From positions 1 through 6,445 of the forward strand of contig DGWX01000029.1 in NCBI GenBank assembly GCA_002395405.1: a stretch of DNA of 6,445 nucleotides, read 5' to 3'. Below the pieces are notes generated by a model that had not been told where the DNA came from, ran no database searches, and saw only the letters and a program-made list of their open reading frames with translations. Origin of the DNA: Christensenella sp. UBA4247. Its GTDB lineage: Bacteria; Bacillota; Clostridia; Christensenellales; CAG-1252. Below are positions 1 to 5,155 of the stretch, piece after piece; the stretch's first letter is position 1; every line of letters starts with the position of its first letter. Position numbers and translations under genes: made by a program.

Positions 1-113
1 CCCGAATTTGGGCAAAACGAGCCAACACAAGAAACTTCATCGATGTGCCCTACGGCGATATTTTAACCCCGCCCTCGTTAATGCGCGTTCTGACTAGAAT
101 ACTGCACCACCGT
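1..113 (-). ncRNA. Candidate OLE RNA, 5' portion only (cut by left window edge)
   Basis: OLE (ornate, large, extremophilic) RNA is a non-coding RNA of roughly 600 nt. It is known to lie downstream of ispA and upstream of oapA/dxs, and it forms a membrane-associated ribonucleoprotein with OapA. This stretch sits exactly in that slot, right after ispA on the same strand, and has a promoter-like element just upstream. Helices are visible on the minus strand. GUGC (107-104) pairs with GCGC (86-83), enclosing UUCU-AGUC-AGAA (99-88), a 4-bp stem with a tetraloop. GGCG (73-70) pairs with CGCC (57-54) around a GGGUUAAAAUAU loop. GGGCA (50-46) pairs with UGCCC (14-10), enclosing a possible AAG-UUU-CUU mini-hairpin (37-29). 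Stretches such as AACGAGGGCGGGGTTAAAA resemble what I recall of conserved OLE sequence, but this is memory and not an alignment. Only about the first fifth would be inside the window. Alternatives are a leader or riboswitch of the next gene (expected dxs), or an unrelated structured RNA. The 5' end at about 113 is inferred from the promoter. Confidence 0.58.
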
Positions 114-116
114 AAG

Positions 117-148
117 ATTATATTAACACATCTTGACTTAAATTACAA
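117..148 (-). promoter_or_regulatory. Putative sigma-A promoter for the candidate ncRNA
   Basis: On the minus strand TTGTAA (148-143) is followed after 17 nt by TAATAT (125-120). An overlapping TATAAT lies at 122-117 with 20-nt spacing from the same -35. Either -10 would start transcription around 110-114, right at the start of the sequence that folds into helices. The element lies in an AT-rich patch between ispA and the structured region. This suggests the RNA can be made independently of, or in addition to, read-through from the upstream operon. Confidence 0.5.
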
Positions 149-167
149 TAAAAATACGGATTTATCA

Positions 168-203
168 TTTCGATCCGACCGGCAGATCTGCGATTCATCG
201 AAA
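168..203 (-). other. Stem-loop in the ispA downstream spacer
   Basis: On the minus strand TTTCGAT (203-197) is perfectly complementary to ATCGAAA (174-168). AUCG (194-191) can pair with CGGU (181-178, one U-G pair) across a small GA/CGG internal loop. The apical part contains the palindrome GCAGATCTGC (191-182). No uniform T run follows the 3' arm directly, so it does not look like a classical terminator. It could be a 3'-end stabiliser of the ispA message, a processing site, or chance. Confidence 0.35.
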
Positions 204-226
204 AAAACTTCGAAAGCGCGGCAAAG
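201..226 (-). terminator. Weak rho-independent terminator candidate after ispA
   Basis: On the minus strand CTTTG (226-222) can pair with CGAAG (212-208), giving five pairs including one U-G, with a 9-nt loop. Seven T residues follow immediately (207-201). It starts 8 nt after the ispA stop codon. The T tract is good but the stem is short and AT-rich, so termination would be partial at best. That would fit either attenuation of the upstream operon before a separately promoted RNA, or no function. Confidence 0.3.
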
Positions 227-234
227 ACTCATGC

Positions 235-1155
235 TTATACCGCATTATCCACCGATGAAACGCCTTCTTTATCCGAATGCGATTCCGTTTCTTGCGGAAA
301 AGTCAATAAATAATCGATCAGAGCGGAAAGGTTTTCGCTGCCCTTTACGTCTTTGATCACGTCTTTTGCAACATCGCGATTGAGCAAAACGAATTCCTTC
401 GCGGATTGAGTAGTAAAAGTAGAAAGCATCGTCAAACAAGGTTTCTTTTCCTTTTCGTCCACACCTTTTTCATCCTGCGTAAGATCGTCTATATCGTCTT
501 TTAGTTGAAACGCGACGCCGAGATACGTTCCGCACTTCAAAAGCGCCGTCAGATCGTCTTCCGAGAGACCGGAAACGAAAGCTCCCGCGCCGAGGGCGGC
601 TTGGAAAAGCGCACCCGTTTTCCCCGAATACATATTGATAAAATCTTCGCGTTTAAACTGCTTTTTGATTTCTTCGTCCACGTCGTAACTTTGTCCGCCG
701 AGCATACCCATATATCCGGCACGAACCATAATACAACTCACCGCCGTGATATATCCTCCGACGTTTTTTGCTTTAACTGCATTTGAGAGCATATATTCGT
801 AAGCGAAATTGAGAAGCGCGTCCCCTGCCAGTACTCCCATTGCCTCACCGAAAGCGGCGTGAGTGGATTTTCTGCCGCGCCTGAAATCGTCATCGTCCAT
901 ACAAGGAAGATCGTCGTGTACCAAAGAATAGGTATGAACGAGCTCAATTCCGACCATTAAAGGGAAAACGTCATCGTAAGTCAGTCCGCCCATTTCCGCC
1001 GCAAGAAGCACCATAAAAGGACGCAAGCGCTTTCCTCCGCCCGTTACGGAATATCGCATCGCGGAAACGAGCGTGCCGCCTTTCAATTCGTTCATAACGC
1101 GATTCAGATCATCGTTAAACTTTTCCGCAAACTTCGATAAAACGTCGTTAATCAT
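235..1155 (-). CDS. ispA: Polyprenyl (farnesyl/geranyl) diphosphate synthase, IspA type
   Basis: This is a type II trans-prenyltransferase that condenses isopentenyl diphosphate with allylic primers to give geranyl/farnesyl diphosphate in the cytoplasm. It is 306 residues from the chosen start. Visible motifs are the IPP-binding GGGKRLRP (39-46), the first Asp-rich motif DDLPCMD (81-87) with the two-residue insertion typical of bacterial FPP synthases, RRGR (92-95), GGQSYD (153-158), GKT (178-180) and the second Asp-rich motif DDIDD (220-224). Tyr-Ser shortly before the first motif (HTYSLVHDD) fits an FPP-length product. The ATG at 1155 is preferred over one 45 nt upstream because a GAGGTG Shine-Dalgarno sits 7 nt before it and it overlaps the xseB stop by only 8 nt (ATGATTAA). 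The last ~20 residues form a hydrophilic Ser/Glu/Asp-rich tail beyond the usual end of the fold. The lysine-rich stretch after the second Asp motif reads KEKKPCLT rather than the common GKST-like form. Confidence 0.95.
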   Translation of the reverse strand: MINDVLSKFAEKFNDDLNRVMNELKGGTLVSAMRYSVTGGGKRLRPFMVLLAAEMGGLTYDDVFPLMVGIELVHTYSLVHDDLPCMDDDDFRRGRKSTHAAFGEAMGVLAGDALLNFAYEYMLSNAVKAKNVGGYITAVSCIMVRAGYMGMLGGQSYDVDEEIKKQFKREDFINMYSGKTGALFQAALGAGAFVSGLSEDDLTALLKCGTYLGVAFQLKDDIDDLTQDEKGVDEKEKKPCLTMLSTFTTQSAKEFVLLNRDVAKDVIKDVKGSENLSALIDYLLTFPQETESHSDKEGVSSVDNAV

Positions 1156-1369
1156 CTTGCTCCACCTCAAACGTTTCATCCGCAAGCTTTCCGAGCTCAT
1201 CGTTTAAGAGAGTGATCTTACCCTTCCCGTCCTTTAAGATCTCGATCGCTTGTTTGGATAAAGATAAGCCTTCGCCGTACAGTTCGATCCCTTTTTCCAA
1301 AGAAAGCGAACCGGATTCAAGAGAGGAAGATATTTCATCCAATCTTCCGAGTATTTCTTCAAACGTCAT
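1148..1369 (-). CDS. xseB: Exodeoxyribonuclease VII small subunit
   Basis: This is the small subunit of exonuclease VII, which together with XseA degrades single-stranded DNA to oligonucleotides in both directions. It is 73 residues, the normal size for the family. It begins with the family signature MTFEEILGRLDEI followed by LESGSLSLEKGIELYGEGL (18-36), the two-helix region used to bind the large subunit. The C-terminus is acidic (EVEQDD). The start at 1369 is supported by AAAGGAG (1377-1383) 7 nt upstream and an 11-nt overlap with the end of xseA. Its own 3' end carries the ispA Shine-Dalgarno and overlaps ispA by 8 nt. The order xseA-xseB-ispA is conserved in Firmicutes. Confidence 0.94.
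   Translation of the reverse strand: MTFEEILGRLDEISSSLESGSLSLEKGIELYGEGLSLSKQAIEILKDGKGKITLLNDELGKLADETFEVEQDD
1160..1168 (-). promoter_or_regulatory. Ribosome binding site deciding the ispA start
   Basis: GAGGTGGAG on the minus strand lies inside the last codons of xseB. GAGGTG ends 7 nt before the ATG at 1155. The longer reading frame from 1200 would place this site inside ispA, so it supports the shorter protein. Confidence 0.75.
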
Positions 1370-2543
1370 ATCGTATCTCCTTTATTTCCGCACTGACCGC
1401 ACCGTCTTTTCCCCTGAGTTCCATCTCGTCGCCAACGGCGAACGACGCAACGGATTCCACTCTTTTACCCTTGATCGAAGCTATAAAATACCCTTTTGAC
1501 AAAACGGCAAGCGGATCCCCTGCCGACAACTTCAAAAGCACCTTTTCAAGCGCAGAATCTTTTCTTTCAAAAAAAAGTTTTCGAGATGAATCCAAAGCCG
1601 AAATCGATTTTTTGAAACCTGCCTCCGACCGTTCGAAAAGTCTGCTTGATTCACCGATCAAAGTTCGAATCGTTTTTCCGAGAGCGTTTTCGGATTCAAA
1701 AAGGCGAGATTGCGCTTTTAAACCCATTCTCGAAAGAGATTCAAACACATAAGAGATCATTTCGCTTTCATCGTAAGAAACAAGATGTCCCGCAGCGGTC
1801 GGCGTGGCGGCGCGCGCATCGGCAGCCATATCGGAAAGAGAAAAATCGGTTTCATGACCAACGGCGGAAACGATCGGCGTTTCGGCGTTATAGATCGCTC
1901 GCGCCACGATCTCCGTATTAAAAGGCGCGAGGTCCTCGAAAGATCCGCCTCCGCGCGCAACGATGATTACGTCAAATTTTCCATCCACACGCTCGATCGC
2001 ATGCGCGATCTCGTTCTCTGCGCCTTCTCCTTGAACGCGAACGTTATATACGTGGATATTGATCGAACGATTTACGTTTCGGATCGTTTTATATATATCG
2101 CGAATGACGGCGCCCGTTTTACTCGTAACGACGCAAACGTCTTTTACGAAACGCGGGATCGGCTTTTTCCGAGATTCGTCGAAAACGCCTTCGGCAAGAA
2201 GCTTGGCTTTCAGTTTTTCAAGCTCGATGTGCAATCGGCCCACCCCGATCGGCTGAACGGACGTTACGTTAAACGAGAGCTTCCCGGTCTTAACGTAATA
2301 ATCCGGACTTCCTTTCAAAATCACGCTCTCTCCGTCTTTCGGAAGATACGTTCGCTGATAGGAAAAAAGATTGCAGGAAATCGCGGCGGTTTTACCTTTC
2401 ACGGTAAAATACGCGTGCGGACCGGACACGCGGACGCCGGAAACTTCTCCGAAAACGCTGACGCCGAGAAGCATTTCCTCTGCTAAAAATATCGAGTGTA
2501 TATATCCGTTTAGTTCTTCAACGCTGAGAGTTTTATTGAACAT
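1359..2543 (-). CDS. xseA: Exodeoxyribonuclease VII large subunit
   Basis: This is the catalytic subunit of exonuclease VII, a cytoplasmic single-strand DNA nuclease used in repair and recombination. The 394-residue protein has an N-terminal OB-fold (about 5-99, starting LSVEELNGYIHSIF, with YFTVKGKTAAISCNLF at 45-60) and the catalytic region from about 125. Conserved patches are VVTSKTGAVIRDI (138-150), RGGGSFEDLAPFN (197-209) and SAVGHETDFSLSD (226-238), followed by DARAATPTAA (242-251). A helical, probably coiled-coil stretch runs from about 258 to 340, then the C-terminal DPLAVLSKGY segment (343-352) and a small beta region. It is shorter than the E. coli and B. subtilis proteins (around 450), mainly in the helical region. 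The ATG at 2543 overlaps the folD stop by 11 nt and no clear Shine-Dalgarno is visible, so translational coupling to folD is likely. Confidence 0.95.
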   Translation of the reverse strand: MFNKTLSVEELNGYIHSIFLAEEMLLGVSVFGEVSGVRVSGPHAYFTVKGKTAAISCNLFSYQRTYLPKDGESVILKGSPDYYVKTGKLSFNVTSVQPIGVGRLHIELEKLKAKLLAEGVFDESRKKPIPRFVKDVCVVTSKTGAVIRDIYKTIRNVNRSINIHVYNVRVQGEGAENEIAHAIERVDGKFDVIIVARGGGSFEDLAPFNTEIVARAIYNAETPIVSAVGHETDFSLSDMAADARAATPTAAGHLVSYDESEMISYVFESLSRMGLKAQSRLFESENALGKTIRTLIGESSRLFERSEAGFKKSISALDSSRKLFFERKDSALEKVLLKLSAGDPLAVLSKGYFIASIKGKRVESVASFAVGDEMELRGKDGAVSAEIKEIRYDV

Positions 2544-3387
2544 TTCGTTTTGCCGCTTTCATCGTGTTCGTCATAAGCATAGCGATCGTCATCGGACCGA
2601 CTCCGCCGGGAACGGGCGTTATGAAGGAACACTTTTCCGCAACCGAATCGAAATCCACGTCACCGCAAAGTTTTCCGTTTGCATCCCTGTTGATGCCTAC
2701 GTCGATTACGACGGCGCCTTCTTTAACCATATCGCCCGTAATCAATTTTTCTCGTCCGACTGCAACGACGAGAACGTCCGCCGTTCTCGTTACGGCGCCG
2801 AGATCCACCGTTTTGCTATGGCAAATCGTAACGGTTGCATTATGCTGCAAAAGCATCAAGGCAACGGGTTTCCCGACCTCGTTCGACCGACCTACGACGA
2901 CCGCGTGTTTTCCGGTGAGATCGATCCCGGTACTTAAAATCAACTGAATGATACCGAGCGGCGTACAAGAATAAAGGGCGCGTTTATCGTCTAATACGAG
3001 AGCGCCGAGATTTTCCGCGCTGAATCCGTCCACATCCTTTTTCGGATCGATCAACGGAATCAATTTTTTCGCGTCCAAACGAGAAGGAAGCGGGAGCTGG
3101 ATCAAAATTCCGTCAGCCGTTTCGTCTTTGTTCAATTTTTCGATCAAAGATTCGAGTTCCGACTGCTCCGTCGTTTCGGGCAAACGATAAGACTCGGAAT
3201 TGATCCCGACGTTTTCGCACGCACGGATCTTATTTCGAACGTAAACCGCGCTTGCCGGATCTTCTCCGACCATAATGACGACGAGTTTCGGCTTTCTGCC
3301 GAATCGCATCGCGAAGTAGGATGCCTGCTCTTTCAGCCTATCTTGCAAAGCGTTCGCAATCGCTTTGCCATCAATGATTTTTGCCAT
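2533..3387 (-). CDS. folD: Bifunctional methylenetetrahydrofolate dehydrogenase / methenyltetrahydrofolate cyclohydrolase
   Basis: FolD interconverts 5,10-methylene-, 5,10-methenyl- and 10-formyl-tetrahydrofolate with NADP(H), supplying one-carbon units in the cytoplasm. The 284-residue length is typical. Visible signatures are VYVRNKIRACENVGI (48-62), with the catalytic Tyr49 and Lys53, DGILIQLPLP (92-101), DPKKDVDGF (114-122, with the conserved Asp120), CTPLGI (141-146), the nucleotide-binding GRSNEVGKP (166-174), VIDVGINR (227-234) and PVPGGVGPMT (258-267). Glu170 replaces the more usual hydrophobic residue of GRSxIVGxP, a tolerated variation. The start is supported by AGGGAGG (3397-3403) 9 nt upstream, located inside the nusB 3' end, which folD overlaps by 17 nt. 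Confidence 0.97.
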   Translation of the reverse strand: MAKIIDGKAIANALQDRLKEQASYFAMRFGRKPKLVVIMVGEDPASAVYVRNKIRACENVGINSESYRLPETTEQSELESLIEKLNKDETADGILIQLPLPSRLDAKKLIPLIDPKKDVDGFSAENLGALVLDDKRALYSCTPLGIIQLILSTGIDLTGKHAVVVGRSNEVGKPVALMLLQHNATVTICHSKTVDLGAVTRTADVLVVAVGREKLITGDMVKEGAVVIDVGINRDANGKLCGDVDFDSVAEKCSFITPVPGGVGPMTIAMLMTNTMKAAKRNVQ

Positions 3388-3793
3388 TTTCCCTTACCTC
3401 CCTGTTTATACTCGCAAGCACGCCGTTTACAAAGCCGCTGCTTTTGGTCGTGCCATACTGCTTAACAAGTTCCACCGCTTCGCTGATCGATACGCTTGCA
3501 GGGATTTCGGGCATATAAGATAGTTCGTAAGAAGAGATCGCCATCGCAACGAGATCCGCTTTTACAAGCCTATCGACCGAAGAATAACCGGTCGTATATT
3601 TCAAAATCAAAGAACAAAGTTGTTCGAAATTTTCCGTAATACCGGAATACGCTTTTTCGACGTACGCCTTATCGTCCGCAGATAAAGTTGCGTCAGAAAG
3701 AAGCATAGACTCGGTAACTTCGTTTAAGGAATTCGAAAAAGTAAATTCAAAAACCAATTTATATAAAACTTCTCTTGCGTTTTTTCTGCTCAT
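3371..3793 (-). CDS. nusB: Transcription antitermination factor NusB
   Basis: NusB is an all-helical RNA-binding protein. With NusE/S10 it binds boxA in rRNA leaders and promotes antitermination during rRNA synthesis. The 140-residue length is typical. The N-terminus MSRKNAREVLYKLVFEF matches the usual R-x3-A/V-L-Y/F pattern. The C-terminal signature is clear: VDRLVKADLVAMAISSYEL (73-91), IPASVSISEAVELVKQYG (97-114) and SSGFVNGVLASI (118-129). It starts 2 nt after the asp23 stop (TAAGTATG). I see no Shine-Dalgarno in the preceding 20 nt, so its translation probably depends on ribosomes terminating on asp23. Confidence 0.95.
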   Translation of the reverse strand: MSRKNAREVLYKLVFEFTFSNSLNEVTESMLLSDATLSADDKAYVEKAYSGITENFEQLCSLILKYTTGYSSVDRLVKADLVAMAISSYELSYMPEIPASVSISEAVELVKQYGTTKSSGFVNGVLASINREVRENGKNH

Positions 3794-3795
3794 AC

Positions 3796-4119
3796 TTATT
3801 GATTGAAAACGATACCGGCAACGTTTACGTTAACCGATTTGACCTTAAATTTGGTTGCGCTCTCCACTTCCCTGCAAACGCTTTCCTGAATATCGTAAGC
3901 GAGGTCGGGAACGGATACGCCCGAGAATGCGTTTACATATACGTCGATGCGAACGGAATTCTCTCCGAGAATAAAGACCTGAACGCTTTTTTTCTCGCGT
4001 TTTTGCTTTTTCCCACGCATACCCGCAACGCCGGAAAGAGACGCTACGCCTTCAACCTTGAACGCGGCAACGCCTGCAATGGACGCAATTATATCCTCGT
4101 ATCTTGTATCGTCTATCAT
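3796..4119 (-). CDS. Asp23/Gls24 family protein (YqhY-like)
   Basis: This is a small alkaline-shock/DUF322-type protein of 107 residues. The family includes B. subtilis YqhY, encoded between accC and nusB, and staphylococcal Asp23. Members are linked to envelope homeostasis and, for YqhY, to control of acetyl-CoA carboxylase. Recognisable parts are an N-terminal VAAFKVEGVASLSG (17-30), the VRIDVYVNAFSGVSVPDLA beta-alpha segment (56-74) and the terminal FKVKSVNVNVAGIVF (91-105). A strongly basic stretch, RGKKQKREKK (35-44), sits in the loop between them. No signal peptide or membrane segment is visible. It is the first gene of its transcription unit. GGAGG (4124-4128) lies 4 nt before the ATG and a consensus promoter lies just upstream. 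The exact role in this organism is unknown. Confidence 0.88.
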   Translation of the reverse strand: MIDDTRYEDIIASIAGVAAFKVEGVASLSGVAGMRGKKQKREKKSVQVFILGENSVRIDVYVNAFSGVSVPDLAYDIQESVCREVESATKFKVKSVNVNVAGIVFNQ

Positions 4120-4136
4120 AAAACCTCCGTATAATT

Positions 4137-4165
4137 ATTATATCATAGCACTACTATTATTTCAA
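4137..4165 (-). promoter_or_regulatory. Sigma-A promoter of the asp23-nusB-folD-xseA-xseB-ispA operon
   Basis: On the minus strand TTGAAA (4165-4160) is followed by a 17-nt spacer and a perfect TATAAT (4142-4137) with an extended -10 TG (TGATATAAT). The predicted start at about 4130 leaves a very short leader that contains the GGAGG site of asp23. This is the only strong promoter I see between the spoIIIA terminator and ispA, so it probably drives the whole block in vegetative cells. Confidence 0.88.
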
Positions 4166-4200
4166 GCGGAACGATTAAATAAAACACGGAGCCTATCAGC

Positions 4201-4228
4201 AAAAAGCTCCGCGAGGGGATCGCGGAGC
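4201..4228 (-). terminator. Rho-independent terminator of the spoIIIA operon
   Basis: On the minus strand GCTCCGCG (4228-4221) and CGCGGAGC (4213-4206) form a perfect 8-bp GC-rich stem with a 7-nt loop, followed by TTTTT (4205-4201). The stem begins 19 nt after the spoIIIAH stop codon. It separates the sporulation operon from the housekeeping operon whose promoter lies about 40 nt further on. On the plus strand the stem is not followed by a T run, so it acts in one direction. Confidence 0.88.
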
Positions 4229-4247
4229 CGACTTATAAGATCAAACG

Positions 4248-4739
4248 TTAAACGGAATAAGGCGTAATGATGACCTTACTTGCGCTGACGCCCGTTTCAC
4301 TCGTAACGATCGAAAGAATTTGCGCGGCGTCCGTTGCGTCCACTTCTCCCGTCTTTTTTACAATTACGTTTACGTTTGCCGTGGAAATGGTAACGACTGC
4401 GTCCTCGAATCCTTTCGCTTTGATTAAGCCTTCCAGAACAAGTTCGCTCTCGGCAAACCCGGCGAGTTCTTCCCTCTTGCTTTCCGCGGAGCTGACCGCC
4501 GCTGCGGAAGCGGTTTCCGAATGAATGATCGAATCGTAATACATAAAACTTTCCTGACGAGAAGAATCGCGCGCGGTTCTGTAACTCGTAAAGAAGGAAA
4601 CGGTCGTAGAAGACGCGTCGTTGATCGACGTGGACGCGGTTTTCGTCGTTTTATGCGAGATCAACACATTCAAGTACGCCGCCGCAACGAGCAAAACGAC
4701 CATGGAACAAATAATAATGATTTTCTTTTTGTTAGACAT
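4248..4739 (-). CDS. spoIIIAH: Stage III sporulation protein AH
   Basis: SpoIIIAH is made in the mother cell. It crosses into the intermembrane space and binds forespore SpoIIQ, forming the channel that keeps the engulfed forespore active. The 163-residue protein has a short basic N-terminus, one membrane segment (about 7-27) and a Ser/Thr-rich linker (30-50). A helical segment (about 52-108) runs into the ring-building (YscJ/FliF-like) domain, including AVVTISTANVNVIVK (114-128) and a final strand with VSASKVIITPYSV (151-163). It is shorter than the B. subtilis protein (about 218). GGAGG (4749-4753) lies 9 nt before the ATG, and the gap from spoIIIAG is 5 nt. It is the last gene of the operon and is followed by a strong terminator. 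Identity rests on domain layout and position more than on a unique motif. Confidence 0.9.
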   Translation of the reverse strand: MSNKKKIIIICSMVVLLVAAAYLNVLISHKTTKTASTSINDASSTTVSFFTSYRTARDSSRQESFMYYDSIIHSETASAAAVSSAESKREELAGFAESELVLEGLIKAKGFEDAVVTISTANVNVIVKKTGEVDATDAAQILSIVTSETGVSASKVIITPYSV

Positions 4740-4744
4740 AACTT

Positions 4745-5155
4745 TTAACCTCCATTTGCCTTTTGAAAGATTTGTATTTGATCTACCGACGCCCCGGTAG
4801 CGATTTCCAACAATCGAACGATCTGAACTTTTTTATCCGTTTTATCCGCGCCCTTCGCCACGACGACCACACCGGAAACCTTCTTATCGTCGTAACTGAT
4901 ATACACCCTTGCGCTTCCGATCCCATCTATTTCGGAGATCATTGCGGAAATCCGTTTTTCTTCGTCCGTCATTTCCGCGGAGATTTTACCTCCCGTCGAA
5001 GCGCTTTTCGTTCTCCCTGACGCTCCGATCGCGAAATAGGCGACGATTGCGATCAAAGCGAGAATTGCCGCGATCACGATTTCCGCGTTTTTCTTCACTT
5101 TGATTTTTGAAAAGAGCCTTTTTACTTTTTCCGAAAGATTAGGTATAGATTTCAT
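4745..5155 (-). CDS. spoIIIAG: Stage III sporulation protein AG, compact form
   Basis: SpoIIIAG forms a large ring in the mother-cell-derived membrane of the sporulation channel. This 136-residue protein has a basic cytoplasmic N-terminus, one membrane segment (about 24-43), a short linker and a ring-building domain. The domain comprises EKRISAMISEIDGIG (66-80), SARVYISYDD (81-90), VSGVVVVAKGAD (93-104, the family hallmark) and IVRLLEIATGASVDQIQIF (112-130). B. subtilis SpoIIIAG is about 229 residues because a long beta-rich insertion separates the first two strands. Here only two residues (KK) separate YISYDD from VSGVVVV. The start at 5155 overlaps spoIIIAF by 17 nt. The best Shine-Dalgarno, AAAGGAGG (5171-5178), is an unusually long 15 nt away. 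An in-frame TGA just upstream of the ATG rules out extension to a nearer start. Confidence 0.9.
   Translation of the reverse strand: MKSIPNLSEKVKRLFSKIKVKKNAEIVIAAILALIAIVAYFAIGASGRTKSASTGGKISAEMTDEEKRISAMISEIDGIGSARVYISYDDKKVSGVVVVAKGADKTDKKVQIVRLLEIATGASVDQIQIFQKANGG

Noticed and set aside
133..161. TTGACT on the plus strand as a -35 of a rightward promoter
   Set aside because: No acceptable -10 lies 16-18 nt downstream (ACGGAT at that spacing), and nothing on the plus strand would be transcribed.
182..191. Palindrome GCAGATCTGC as a regulator operator
   Set aside because: A single 10-bp palindrome, also explained as part of the stem-loop at 168-203, is not enough to support an operator.
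45..356. Plus-strand open frame of 103 codons across the candidate ncRNA, spacer and the ispA 3' end
   Set aside because: It runs antisense across unrelated features, its composition is not protein-like, and it has no ribosome binding site. It does not argue against the ncRNA.
738..947. Minus-strand open frame of 69 codons inside ispA in another frame
   Set aside because: It is nested in a clear gene with intact motifs and shows no independent start signals.
1156..1200. Upstream ATG at 1200 as the ispA start
   Set aside because: It would add 15 atypical residues, overlap xseB by 53 nt and place the good GAGGTG site inside the gene.
1785..2486. Plus-strand open frame of 233 codons opposite xseA
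   Set aside because: It lies fully antisense to a well-supported xseA; the translation is rich in Arg/Asp/Phe with no recognisable domain, as expected from the codon bias of the opposite strand.
2371..2937. Plus-strand open frame of 188 codons opposite xseA/folD
   Set aside because: It spans the antisense of two clear genes, has no family motifs, and has no promoter or ribosome binding site of its own.
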